Source: Chenopodium formosanum
Lineage: Eukaryota; Streptophyta; Magnoliopsida; Caryophyllales; Amaranthaceae
Assembly (NCBI GenBank): GCA_024500155.1
Contig: CM044867.1
Span: forward strand, 29,399,632-29,463,631
DNA: 64,000 bases
Direction of reading: 5' to 3'
Made by a program: the position numbers and the translations under genes. A model generated the notes under the pieces. It did not search any database, was not told the DNA's origin, and saw only the letters and a program-made list of their open reading frames with translations. Of the stretch, positions 46,770 to 58,640 are shown piece by piece. Within the stretch, counting starts at the first letter, position 1, and every line of letters begins with the position of its first letter.

Positions 46770-48100
46770 TTAGATGAACTACTATGAGAGGGGGGGGGGG
46801 GGAGTGAATAGTAGTAGGTTCCAATCGTGAAACATATGCGGAAGTTGAAAACAAAACATAAAAGGAACTTAAAGAACACAACAAGATTTACGAGGAAACC
46901 TTCCAGGGCCTAAATGGAAGTAAAACCTCGGCCCTTCTCGGGACTTTCAAACAAACTCCACTATAATAGGCAACTCTCCTAGTACAACCTATTATTACAG
47001 ACCTTTCTCACAAGTTCCACCACGGACACTTGCTATCAGATAAGAACCTATCCTACCCAAACCCGAGACACACTCGGGAAGTCTCAGCACGACACACGCG
47101 CTTACACTTTGCTTCTCACTGAAGCTTACTCACTGTGCAACCCAAGACACACTCAGGTTGTCTCACTACCATTTGAATTTTAGAGAATTCAAACCCATAC
47201 ACTCAAAACATGAATTTATAGAGAATTCACAGTCTCACCCCAAAACCAATTACAACACAAAGACTCACTCTAACACATAAGTGGAAAGCTAAACATGAAA
47301 TCCAAATTCAAAATGATAAAGCTTAAACCTTTGGTAAACTTACTCTGCACTAAGTGGTTTTCACACTTAAAAATCTCACTTTGCTTCACTGCATCACTTC
47401 TATATTTATAGAGGTTCCTCAGTTCACAAAGTAGGGTTTTTGTAAATGTGATAAGCTTAAACAGAAATCTAATCTTATCACTTTAAAACCGAAATCAAAC
47501 AGATTTAATTTCGTTTATCTGAAAACCAATTTTAATCAAATTCGTTCTATTTAAAAGATAGAATTTTATGAAAACGATAAAACCAAGCAAACCAGATTTT
47601 AAAAGATAAAATCGAATAAATACTTTTTCATAAAACTGTAATTATCTTTTATGAATTAATGAGCTTGTCAAGTTTTATCTGATTTCTAATAAGTTCCATG
47701 CATAACATTCAATTACATGTTTACATCAGCCTACAAAACAAATTTATCTTTTATACAACTATAAGTTATGAATTCCATCTTTTTCGGTTGATATCTCGAG
47801 CTCTGCTCCGATCCTTGGTTGTTGAGGTTTGCCCCAGCATTACGCCGGAACCAGGTCGTTACAACCCGTTGTGAAGTTCCTGTTAAGAAACTTCGTGAAG
47901 TTCCATTTCTGAAACTTTTCTTCTGTCTTTACTTGTCCTCATGGATCTTTTAAAGTTCATTTGTTTCAGTTCCTACTCCCTGAGCTTACTAAACCTGCAA
48001 ACAGCACAACACTAGAAAATCCTTATTAGATGAAAGTTTGCTCAATTAACATCATCACCAAAACCTCATAAGGGTCAGCATATTCTCGTGGTACTAATAT
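46770..48100. other. Insertion inside the UGPase duplicate
   Basis: The intron between exon-17-like and exon-16-like segments is about 1.4 kb, against 87 bp in the intact gene. The extra DNA starts near a G12 run (46791-46802) followed by AGTGAATAGTAGTAGGTTC and contains TTTACGAGGAAACC. This resembles a retroelement or repeat but has no clear ends, ORF or target duplication. Confidence 0.45.
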
Positions 48101-48511
48101 ATACAATGATACAAATAAGATCTTTAATGCAAAATAAGTACCTTAATTGCAGCACCAGCAGCTGTTTCTAATTGAAGAACCTTAATTCCATCGACTTCCT
48201 GAAAGCAAGAGCAGCTTATAGAAATGGTCTATAACAAATTTGAAAATTACCACCCCGTACTTGCAAAAACTCAAAGAGAGTGTAATACCTTGGGATTTGG
48301 AATAATATCCAACTTAATTGCATCAGCTTCTATAAGCCTTTTAACAGCATGTAAATTCACCCACCTGAAAACCATATCACACTGTGAAGTAACTCTAATA
48401 TTCATCAGTAATAGCACCTCTCTCAAAACAATTTAGCTTGGGGATGCCCGAGTTTCTCATAGTGAGAAACAAAATTTGTTTCTCACATGACATTTTCGTA
48501 AATAAACCAGC

Positions 48512-49254
48512 TAAGGTTGTCAAACGGGTCGTATTGTGTCGGGTTCGTGTTCGTGTTGGTGTTAAACGGGTAGAAAAATCCTTGACCCAAACCTTACCCG
48601 TTTATTAAACGGGTTGAAAATCCTTGACCCAAACCTAACCCGCTTATTAAACGGGTTACCCGGGTAACCTTTTACCCACATAGCATGCATGTAATGAACT
48701 AATTAATATTCAATTCAAATATATAAAAGACAGACATCATTAATTCATTAAAGATACTATGAGTACAACAGTTTTAAGTTAGTAGTTTCAGTATAAGATA
48801 TCACAAGGATTTAAAGCTAGTAGTTTTAACAATACAACCATACATAATATAAGATGATAAGAATTGTTCCAAATAAATTGCCAAATTAGATTTAATTTAC
48901 AAACGATGAAAATTATAAGTTTTTCGCCAAATTAACTGTCAAAAAATTACCAAAATGTGTAAGTGGTGTCAAGGTAATTTACAAAATTACAAGTTTTGAA
49001 TAAAAAAATTCAGTTTGTTTTACTGCTTCATAAAAAAAATTCCAAAGTAGATTAAGCGTGTCGGATTCGGGTTGACAACCCATTTATGTAATCGGGTTAT
49101 GCATGTCGGTTTTGGGTTGAAAATTTCAACCCAAACCTAACCCGTTTAATTTCGTGTCGTGTTCGTGTCAACCCAATTATGTAAAAGAATTCTTGTCCCA
49201 AACCCGCTTATTTCGTGTCGAGTTATCGTGTCGTATAAGCTTTTAACAGCCCTA
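48512..49254. mobile_element. hAT-like non-autonomous element (743 bp)
   Basis: The termini TAAGGTTGTCAAACG and CTTTTAACAGCCCTA are imperfect inverted repeats. The interior has many ACCCGTTTA/AAACGGGTTA and CGTGTCGTGTT strings. No 8-bp duplication could be confirmed. It lies in an intron of the UGPase duplicate. Confidence 0.65.
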
Positions 49255-49500
49255 TTAACATGTTGTTAAAGCTGAGACAAAAATGCCCCATGAGAAATAG
49301 GGAAATTCCACGCTTTAACTTATAGGTTGTTGGTGTTGAAAATTTTGAACTTCTCAATTGACTTGAAATCATTGACCTGATTTGGAAAAGAATCATATGT
49401 AAGCATTTACAGTCATCAACATTGTATAATGAATTAATGAGCTTCTCAACCGGAAACATAAGTTACTTTAACATAATGGCATGTATAGGAGGGCATCATG

Positions 49501-50082
49501 ATAAAAAGGATATAGCTATGTCAAGTCTCTCATGGAATAGGAACAAAATAGTTTTAGTGTCTATAAGTTACGTTTTTTTCATCTAGTTTAAATTTTTAAC
49601 ATGTAATTTTTTTTTTTTTTATTTTTTTTAAAAAATAATATTGGACATTTCACGTTTGCATAAAATAATATACCTTCATCCTTCAAAAAAAAAGTAATAT
49701 ACCTTCACAAATTAGGATTTAATTCTTCTTAAAAATTCATTAGATTTTGATGTTTGAGTTAGATGATGTAATTTTCCAGCAATTACTTATTGTGAATGTT
49801 TTCTTAAGGATAATATTACTCATTCTAGTTCAAATTGTTACAATTTCTGCAGTTTTTCAGAGGTTGATTATGCGCTTAAATGATGCATTCTGGAGACCTT
49901 AGCTTAGACTCCGTAATCTTAAACAAACCAGAAGTGTAGAGCTACTTAAGCAGTGATGCATTTACAGCAAAGATGATAAAAAACTTCGAACGGAGAACTA
50001 TAGGCGTATGCCGTATAGGAAGGTTACAAAAAAAAACCCTGTATAGAGAAATGGGCATAAAAAGACAGGTTACCAACAGAAC

Positions 50083-50113
<31 letters not shown>

Positions 50114-50291
50114 ACCTTATTCAAACTTCTTAAGCTCTGGAACCAGTTTTGCTAAAAAATTGTTCAACAAAATTATATCTCCAAAACTCAAAATTCTATA
50201 ATCTGTTCTCTTGTATATCAGAACCATGAAATTACTACACAGACCAGAGTAGTCAGGTGATCATGTTTCGCATCCAATGATCCTCAATGCT
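49501..50291. other. Intergenic DNA between UGPase gene and its duplicate
   Basis: No gene. A/T runs lie at 49608-49630 and about 50083-50108. From about 50145 onward the sequence is the gene's 3' flank, matching 46240 onward beside the duplicate. Confidence 0.45.
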
Positions 50292-53200
50292 TTAAAGATC
50301 CTCAGCACCATTGATTTCCTGAGGAAAGGAGGGAAGCTATTGTAAATAACCACTCAGAGTAACTTATCAATATTATAAATATCGGTGCCAAGTGCTAACC
50401 TTGTTGGCAATTACTGCACCATCTGGAATTTCCAGCTTTGCTCCAGACTTAGCACTGATGGTCACTTTTCCCTGTTGTAGTATAATCAGGATTAGCTTAA
50501 GTACAGAAAAATGTAGGGGAAGTCAAAAGTATCAGCAAAATTGGGTTCATGCATCACATGATGGTTATTTATGATGTAACAATTAAACACTTAGTTATAT
50601 AGATGAGATTATGAGAATGAACATTGCGTTTTGATTTTGGAAAGTAAAAGAGCTATCAGATAAGAGCAGCTGATCTGATTTTGAACGTAGATGCTGATAC
50701 TGAAAGAAAACCTGACTTTTGCTTAGAAAAGTAGTTGTGTGATTACTCAAATATCACCAAAAACAAGAGCTGCATATTGGTAAAGTGACATATTTTGCAA
50801 GTGGAAATTGTGATAAATCAGACAATATCCAAATTGCACATCAGCTCAACTGGATTGGACACACAGGATTTCATAATCATCTCATGCCCCCATATATAGC
50901 ATTTGTAAGCAAAAGGCACAATTACTAGAACTCAAGACACCAATTTGGTACTTGAGAATAACTTTGAGACTTTCCCTTCTTGCTCTCTTTCTAAAATCTC
51001 GTAACGAAAATCTAGGGATGGGGTGTCGGATATATATACTATCAAAAGAACCAAAAAAGAATCTTAGTACCTTGAGAGTAACTCCAGTGCCAAACCACAC
51101 ATCTCCTACCACCTTCAAGCTATCTAGCTCAATGATACTAGGGATCGACTTAAACCGGCTTAAGAAGTTGCTGACCTGCTCATAAGAACATTTAATTATA
51201 GCTAAGTACCTAACACCATAAATAATCAAAGGACTTCACAAAAGCGAGACAAAACCTTTTTAAACTCGGGGCCCAACTCAATAGTGGGGTTAGCAGGGTT
51301 GTTTCTAGCTGGGTTTCTTATCACAAAGCCATCAACAACTGTGTACAGATCCGACTGCAGTAAACCAAATACTGTAAATACAAAATGTCATCTATACAAA
51401 TACAAAACAGGAGCACTTCTAGTTGTAGGTCAAATAACCTGGACAAGGAGCAAATCTGAAGTTGCCTTCACTGGAAGGAATCGTGATCGAGGCACATTCA
51501 TACCAATAGCATTATCGAAGAACTGTTACACAAAAAAGAAGAGTTAATATAAAGATCACCCTTCTACTACTGATACTTTGAAATTGGATAATAAATTGAA
51601 AATAAGTACCTTAATTGCAGCACCAGCAGCTGTTTCCAATTGGAGAACCTTAACTCCATCAACTTCCTGTAAACAAGATCAAATTAACCAAAGGCTCCAT
51701 GACGGACTTTATTACTTCTGTAACCTCAAAAGTAGTGAAATACCTTGGGGTTTGGAATAATTTCCATCTTAAGTGCATCAGCTTCCACAAGCCTTTTGAC
51801 TGCATGCAAATTAACCCACCTGAAAATCAAATCACACCATTAAGTAACTCTGCTATTCATCAAAGGTTTGAACTCTTTGGAAACAATATAACTTACAGGT
51901 TGTTGGTGTTGAAAATTTTGAACTTCTCAATCGACTTGAATTCATTGACCTGATTTGAAGAAGAAGAATCACATGTAATCAATTAAACTATTCAACATTG
52001 TATGAAGAGCTTCTTAATCGGATACCAAAACAAGTAACTTCTGACATGTAAAGAGAGGCATTATGGGCAAAAGAAATTTAGTTTTCTTATGTAAAATACA
52101 TGTAATAAAAGAAAGTTGAATGAATAAACTCACATGCTCATCGGGAACCTGAGCAATTTCTAGAAGCTGCATCACAAGATAGACAAATTGCCTTTATCAG
52201 CACCATTTTAAATAACACAAGACCAGCACAATGGTAAAACAACATGTTTCATAGGCTTTGACAAGAATGTGATATTGGGTACACCAAATACAAATAAGCT
52301 TCTCTTGGTTAAAATAAATGCACAAGGCAACATGTCGTTAGCTCTACACTTACATTCAATTGTTGGGAGCTTTTTTTATAGATTCTAATTTGAGCAAACA
52401 TGTCCATTTCCAACATCAGGATTCAGTTTCAAAGTCCAAAAGTATATTACACTTTCATAAAATTTAATAACGGTGCCCCCAGATTCCATAAAGAAATTAA
52501 CATTGATATCATATTGGGAGTAGCAGGATACAAGTCATTAGATATGCCAACAAATTACATACAAAGGGCCTAATCTTTGGACATATTCACATATATGATA
52601 ACTCTGATTCAGTTTGAAGTGTGTTGGATTTAGACTTAGGCATAAGCAATCAGATTGGTTTTAATTCAACATGCTGGAATTTGCACTCTAAAATCCAAGT
52701 CCAAAATATTGTAGGTAAATATTAATTTTGTCCAACTTAATTCTCTGGTACAGGATAGAAAGTGCAAACTGCAAAGTTTAGGTACAATTTAAAAAACCAT
52801 GATAGCCAAGAATTCTTCATAACACATACCTGGACCTTGCCTTCATAAGAAATAAGAGTACCACCTTTGACATCAGCCAAAGTTTTGGGTGTAACCTACA
52901 TGAAGACAGAAAATTAAGACATATGGAAACAGGGAATAGCATAAGCAACTTCCAGAGATTAAGCTGCTTACCTCCATACAGTATTCGTTCTTATTTTGGA
53001 CCAAGTGATTTAAAATCTCTGTGTAGTGAATTAAGGAGGACAATTGTGTGGAATCCAATGATGAAAGCTATGTTGCAATGTATAAAATGGAATTAAGTCT
53101 AAAAGAAAGTAATTACTGAATAAATCACATCTTAATCTGTATTACACATAAGAAAGAGTCAATTGGAAGCCTTGGTAAAAAAAAATAATAAAGAGCCAGA

Positions 53201-55584
53201 AGTAGGATACTCAAATCCACAATAGCCCCCAGATTGTCAGAGTTGGCAACAAAGATGTACTCCTTGCCCTGTTTGATCAAGTGAAAATCATGAAACAGAT
53301 AAGTCATAATATCACGTATGTCCTAAAAAAATCATTACTCCACTGAGTCAAAGAGGTATACAACTGCACAAGTGACATGGCAGATTAAAGTTACCTGTGA
53401 CAAAAACAGGTCAAGTTTCCCACTGTTCATCAAAGATGGGAACACATCACCGTGACCAGGAGGATACCTTCATAAGCACATATATATTCCATCAGATCAA
53501 AATTTATACCAAATACAGAACATATATGAGAAGAGATAGATGCATCTACATTCAACAAACACAAAATGCAAATATTTGAGGCCAATATCAGTGTAAAATA
53601 ATACCATCCATCCTTGCCGGTTTGACCTTTGCATGGCAATGGCGAGAAATCTTCAACAACCAGACGAGGGTATTGACTCTGAATTGCAAGTAAAATCCAG
53701 TGAGTAAAGATATGATGAAAGGAAACACATCACCATACTGTGGTACCTAAAGCAAGAGGCATCAACTCGGCAAGAGTAACAAACCTGATTAAATGTGTGA
53801 ATCTCAACATTTGAATTGGTGTATTTTTCAACAATCTGTATGCAACGAGTTTAAAGTCATGAAAAGATGCTCCACAAGATAAAAGACTAACAGTATAAAA
53901 CATTAAAAAGGGTACTTTACCTTAAGTGTGTCATCATGTGTGTTGAATGAGTTCATCAGAACCAAAGGCACTTTGGATCCATACTTGCTGTTAAGGCTCT
54001 GTGTATCATCCAAATGAGGGTAAGAGCCAAAGAACAAGAATCATAATTTACAGAAATGTCAAAGTAAAGAGAATGCAGTACCTCAATTTGCTTAACTATA
54101 AGGTCAAGGAAGGTCAAGCCATTACGGACTTCAATGACAGACCTGTACCGCATAAAAGAAAACAAAATTTAGTATTCAAAGTTATGCTCACACAACAAGA
54201 AGCTGGAGACCACATTTACTGGCTGAGACAGAATTTTCTACTTGGCAAAATCAGCAAATGTATCCTTCTACATATTCTGAAATACAAACATTTGCAAAGA
54301 AATAGAGGTAGTTTGATAAAAGGAGGAAAACATCATCAATAAATAAGACTGGATCTTGAAACTCAATCTTCCAACCACGCAAGATCTCTAATACTTGCTA
54401 TGGATCTTGTAATCCAGTACTTTTTACGTAGTTGGTCCATTGTTCCTTAAAACAAAAACCTCCTTTACCACTATAATAGTGAAAACAAATTTCTGATCAG
54501 TTCCAAAATTAGCTTTAAATCAGCTGGATGCCATAGATTATTAATGCATCACGATCACATTTCACGTTAGAAATTGATTGGCTATTACATTATGATAAAT
54601 TATGGTTCAACTTCGTAGCTTGTTCAATGATCATACTTCTACGATTGAATACGTACAAAATATCGATATTCATCACAACAAACTTAGATCATGTATTCTT
54701 TGCTTATCACACATAATAGCACATATAAATCTACAAACAAAATCTCTACAATCATACGATCCAACCGATGAAGTAAATGTATCAGATCTTAAAATTATAA
54801 ACCATAATCAACGATAAAATAACAAAATGTAACTAAATTGTAGCAAAATCAAAATTTCATGATCTACGTTATAACAACATACTTAGGACCAGTACAACCC
54901 ATGGTTGTTCCGAGACCGCCATTGAGCTTCAACACCACAAGTTTGTCCAAAAGCTCCTTAGTTTTAGCCTCATCTACATTTCATCCAAAAATTCAAAATA
55001 AATTAAAAAACTTAATCAATCAATAAATAAAATTCAGATCACATTACATTGAATGATCAACAAATTCAAACGTCGAAAACAAGAGAATTTCAATCAAATT
55101 ATATTTACCTTGAGGTGGCGGTGATACGGTGTCGTATGGAACAACAATGTCATCAGTTGGAGTCTTGATTTTGCTCCAATCAACATGCTGAGCTTCTCCA
55201 CTACAAAATTTTCCAATCACATGCATAAATCAACATTATCGAATTTCGCGAAAACGCAATCAACCAAATCCAGATGATAATTCACTAATTCACGAATCTA
55301 TTTTCATATATTTTATGAAAAAAATTGCGTACCTAAGGTAACGAGCTACAAGGCTGATGAATCCAGATTTCTCATTCTCACTGCAATCATAAAACAAAAT
55401 CATCACAAAAACATCAAGATCTAAGATCCAAATCACATAAAATTGAAGCGAAATTTAATCAAATTATGCGAAAACGAAGAAATCGAAGAGAGAGAAACCT
55501 GATTTGGTTGAGACCGGAGACAGCAGAACGAAGGTTCTCGAGTTTCTGAGCTTCAACAGAGCTGAGAGTTGCAGCGGACGCCAT
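50292..55584 (-). CDS. UGP: UTP-glucose-1-phosphate uridylyltransferase
   Basis: Cytosolic enzyme making UDP-glucose from UTP and glucose-1-phosphate, feeding sucrose, cellulose and glycoconjugate synthesis. Twenty-one coding exons join in frame to 477 aa (plant enzymes are about 470): 55584-55499, 55380-55333, 55200-55109, 54973-54883, 54142-54082, 53998-53921, 53835-53785, 53678-53605, 53467-53395, 53268-53211, 53018-52972, 52895-52830, 52166-52134, 51949-51897, 51819-51744, 51666-51610, 51522-51439, 51354-51256, 51178-51071, 50471-50400 and 50318-50292. Key strings are the nucleotide-binding LKLNGGLGTTMGCTGPK (about residues 90-106), VPLVLMNSFNTHDDT, PPGHGDVFPSL, FVANSDNLGA and the FFDNAIGMNVPRSRFLPVK lysine region. 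The C-terminus forms the left-handed beta-helix part. A partial duplicate lies downstream. No break was seen. Confidence 0.97.
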
Positions 55585-56294
55585 TAATGGAGGTCACGAA
55601 GCTTCGATTGACAGAAAGACGAGAGAGAAAAAGAGAGAGAAGGAAGAGTGAGAAAAGAGTGGAGAGTGGTGATGAGGTGGGAGAGGAGGAAGGCTTTAAA
55701 ATGAAATTAATGATCCGACAAATACGCTTTTTTTGTCCGAATCTGATTTTTGTGCGCAAAACAACGCATTTTTCAGATATTTATTTTTCATTTTTGTTAT
55801 TTTTGTTATTTATTTTATTTTATTTATTTTGAATGAAAAGGGAAAATATGGTAGATATCTAGAAGAAGAGAAGAGAATATACAGGCGAATATAATTCCGG
55901 TGTGCGAGTTTATTTTGGGCAGAAAATAATTGGCGCCTACTCTCTTTGTTTGTTTTTTTTTTTTTAATTTTTTTTAAGTTTCTTACGCCTTCTTTTTTGA
56001 GCTGCTCTGCTGAAATATACTCTCCTTAAAAATAATTATACTCTATATTTCATAAAAATTAAAGTAATAATCATGAATATTTATAAAATTAAAGTAATAA
56101 TTATGAATATTTATAAAATTAAAGTAATATTCATTAATATTAACAACTTTATAGATAATAATAATTAATATTTTATAATAATTATTAATATTTATTAATA
56201 TTAACTACTTTATAGATAATAATACTAATACTTACGGAGTAATATATAATATTAATTGATAATAACAACTAATTATTAATGATAATAATTAATA
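55585..56294. other. UGPase upstream region and AT-rich tandem repeat
   Basis: 55585-55690 is GA-rich on the plus strand (CT-rich leader for the gene). At about 56048-56135 a 30-31 bp unit containing AAATTAAAGTAATAAT is repeated three times. The rest is simple AT-rich sequence; no gene is seen. Confidence 0.45.
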
Positions 56295-56843
56295 TCTATA
56301 CTTATATATTTTAATAAAAATATTTATCATGAGATTCGAACTCGCAACCACAAAAATATACATTAGATGTCTTACCATCTCATCCATGTATTAATCATGT
56401 TTTTAATTCTCAACTCATAAATATATAAGTATATGGATTTGATGGATTCCTCAACAGTTAATAACTACAATTCTTTTAAAAAAAAAATTGATCCTATTAT
56501 TTGCTAATTATGATCATCGAGATAATACATACAAGCAAGAAAAATTAACTATCGTTATAAATTTTAGCTATTTAATTATTTTGATATTAATTATGTCTTT
56601 ATTTTCATTATATTATAAAGAGTAAATTATATACAAAGGACATGTCTATATAATTTATTTACAAGAACATGTTTGTATAGTTAGTCAATAATTGTTTCAT
56701 AAATAATTTATTCAAAGGTTTAATGAAAAACTATTATAAATTATAAACAAATAATAAATAAATGAATAATAAAGATGAACCTATCTATTCAATTACAAGT
56801 GTTAAAAAAAATAACCCGGAGCATTGCCCGGGCTTCACACTAG
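56295..56843 (+). mobile_element. Non-autonomous Helitron (549 bp)
   Basis: It begins TCTATACTTATATA after an A (56294). It ends with a GC-rich hairpin (CCCGG...CCGGG, about 56815-56832), then CTAG before a T (56844). No target duplication and no coding sequence. The termini resemble those of the Helitron at 5835-6255. Confidence 0.7.
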
Positions 56844-56909
56844 TTTTATATTATTTATCACATTTCTAGTGTAATAAAAAGAGTAAGAAAATCTAAAAAA
56901 TCAAAAAAA

Positions 56910-56915
56910 AAATGC

Positions 56916-56958
<43 letters not shown>

Positions 56959-57310
56959 GTAATAATAATAGTAAGACTCGGGATATTGATGTTCATGCAG
57001 CTGCTTACATCTTCAACAGGATCGGGTTCGCTATAGCTAGAGAGGTGGGGGCCTAGATTGTATCTCGGCTCCCCCATCAATTTCTTGTAAATTGGATTGA
57101 CTTTGTAGGTTTTTTGTATTTTAATAGTAGTAATAATAATAATAATGATAATAATAACAATATAAATTATAATATTAATGATAATAATCATAATAATAAT
57201 AATAATGATAATAATAATAATAATTATATTTATAATAATAACGATAATAATAATATTAAAAATTAATAATAATAATTATAATAACTTGATAATAATAAAC
57301 ATCGGCATAA
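56910..57310 (+). repeat. LINE-like 3' end between AAT microsatellites (copy 1)
   Basis: An (AAT)n run (about 56915-56970) is followed by about 150 bp (56980-57125) resembling copy 2 at 57678-57830: CATCTTCAACAGGATC, TATAGCTAGAG and GGCCTAGATTGTATCTCGGC. Another (AAT)n-rich stretch then runs to about 57310. Isoleucine-rich ORFs over the microsatellites are artefacts. Confidence 0.6.
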
Positions 57311-57389
57311 TGTTGTTCACGTCACCCTTGTTGATATTTGTTTTCGGTCCGGGATTTCTGCGATAAAGGAGGTTAACGTTAGGTTGACT

Positions 57390-57990
57390 GTAGGGAACGA
57401 TGGGGCTCTTCGTTTGTGTTGATTTATTCTTGGGATAGAAGTCTTGATGTGTGTGTTGACTTGACGGGCCTTCTCCTTTGACACAATCAGAGTTGTCTGA
57501 CTTTGTTCCTGGTCATGCTGTGTTGGTTCCTGCTCAACAGAATCGGGACAAGTATGGGACGCGCTACAGGGCTATTGGTTATTGTTTTCTTCCCTTCTCC
57601 TTTTTTTTCTTTGGGGAAGTTAGAAAAGGATGATGTTTCGTTGCTGAAGCGTGTTCAAGCGTTCGTAAGGACTCAGGATATAGTTACCCGTGCAGCTGAT
57701 CACATCTTCAGCGGGATCAGATTCACTATAGCTAGAGGAGTGGGGGCCCAGATTGTATCTCGACTCCCCACTAATTTCTTATAAATCGATTGACGACTTT
57801 GTAGGTTTTGGTTAATAATTTATAATAACATCAACAAAAACAACAACAACAACAACAATAAGAACAAGAACAATAATAAGAACAATAACAAGAATAATAA
57901 TAATAATAATAATAACAATAATAATAATAATAATAACAATAATAATAATGATGATAACAATAATAATAACAATAATAATAATAATGATGA
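57390..57990 (+). pseudogene. LINE-like 3' end with AAC/AAT tail (copy 2)
   Basis: A plus-strand frame (57503-57784) ends in LLKRVQAFVRTQDIV, then AADHIFSGIRFTIARGVG and AQIVSRLPTNFL before a stop. It is followed by a short untranslated stretch and a long (AAC)n/(AAT)n tail to about 57990. A coding end followed by a microsatellite tail is the layout of some non-LTR retrotransposons. I do not recognise the protein domain, and the upstream frame is broken. Confidence 0.5.
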
Positions 57991-58640
57991 TGCTGAAATT
58001 GCTCAGAAGCTCAAAAGAACAAGGTCTTTTTGTAATGTGCGCGTAGTTTGAGGTAAAAGAGTAAAGTAATACGAAGTATATAAGTATGTATAGTTATGGA
58101 AAATAAAAAAAATCTATAAATGGGGGAACATTAAGGCATTAAGTATAATGCGAAAGAGAGAAATATTTAAAAATGATAGTGGAGTCGAAAACAAGAAATG
58201 GTCATTCTTGTATTTTTGAAATAAAAATGGTCATTTTTGAAAAAATGAGGCACTTAAAAAAGTAGAGGGAGTATTTCTCAAGTTAGTTTTTTTTATAAAA
58301 AAAATGAAAAAGTTTTATCTATTGAACTTTTGTATGGAAGAAGCTGCTTACAAATTTGGTGGTCTTGAATTGTAGGTTACAAAAGAGGATGATATTTTGT
58401 AAGAGAATGATGATAATGATTTAAGTGAAAACGATTTTGCTTTGTCATTATCACAAACTAGCTTAGGTCTTGTTCCATAAACGATTAATCTAATCTTTAA
58501 ACTTCATATATATTAAAACTCAATGCTTTTATTGAAATTACTACTACAACAACATATCTTATGTCTACAATATTTTGTTAAGAGTTAATCATATTCATTA
58601 ACTTGAAAATCTAATGTTTAATTTTATACGTATATATTTA

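Larger units (their letters stand above)
46240..49500 (-). pseudogene. Partial UGPase duplicate (exons 14-17, 20, 21)
   Basis: A degenerate tandem copy of the 3' half of the neighbouring UGPase gene, including its 3' flank. Exon-like segments are: exon 14 (about 49323-49376), 15 (about 48292-48366), 16 (48141-48197), 17 (about 46639-46722), 20 (about 46511-46576, lacking the first six bases) and 21 (46395-46421, with its stop). Exons 1-13, 18 and 19 are absent. The splice donor after exon 14 reads ATAAGT where the gene has GTAAGT. Introns carry a 1.3-kb insert (about 46770-48100) and a hAT-like element (48512-49254). The remaining exons keep their frame and match the gene at most residues (for example ETAAGAAIK and FFDNAIGINVPRSRFLPVKA), so the duplication is fairly recent or weakly constrained. 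Confidence 0.88.

Noticed and set aside
56901..57366. Isoleucine-rich ORFs on both strands (57191-56901 minus and 57178-57366 plus)
   Set aside because: They are translations of AAT/ATT microsatellites, not genes.
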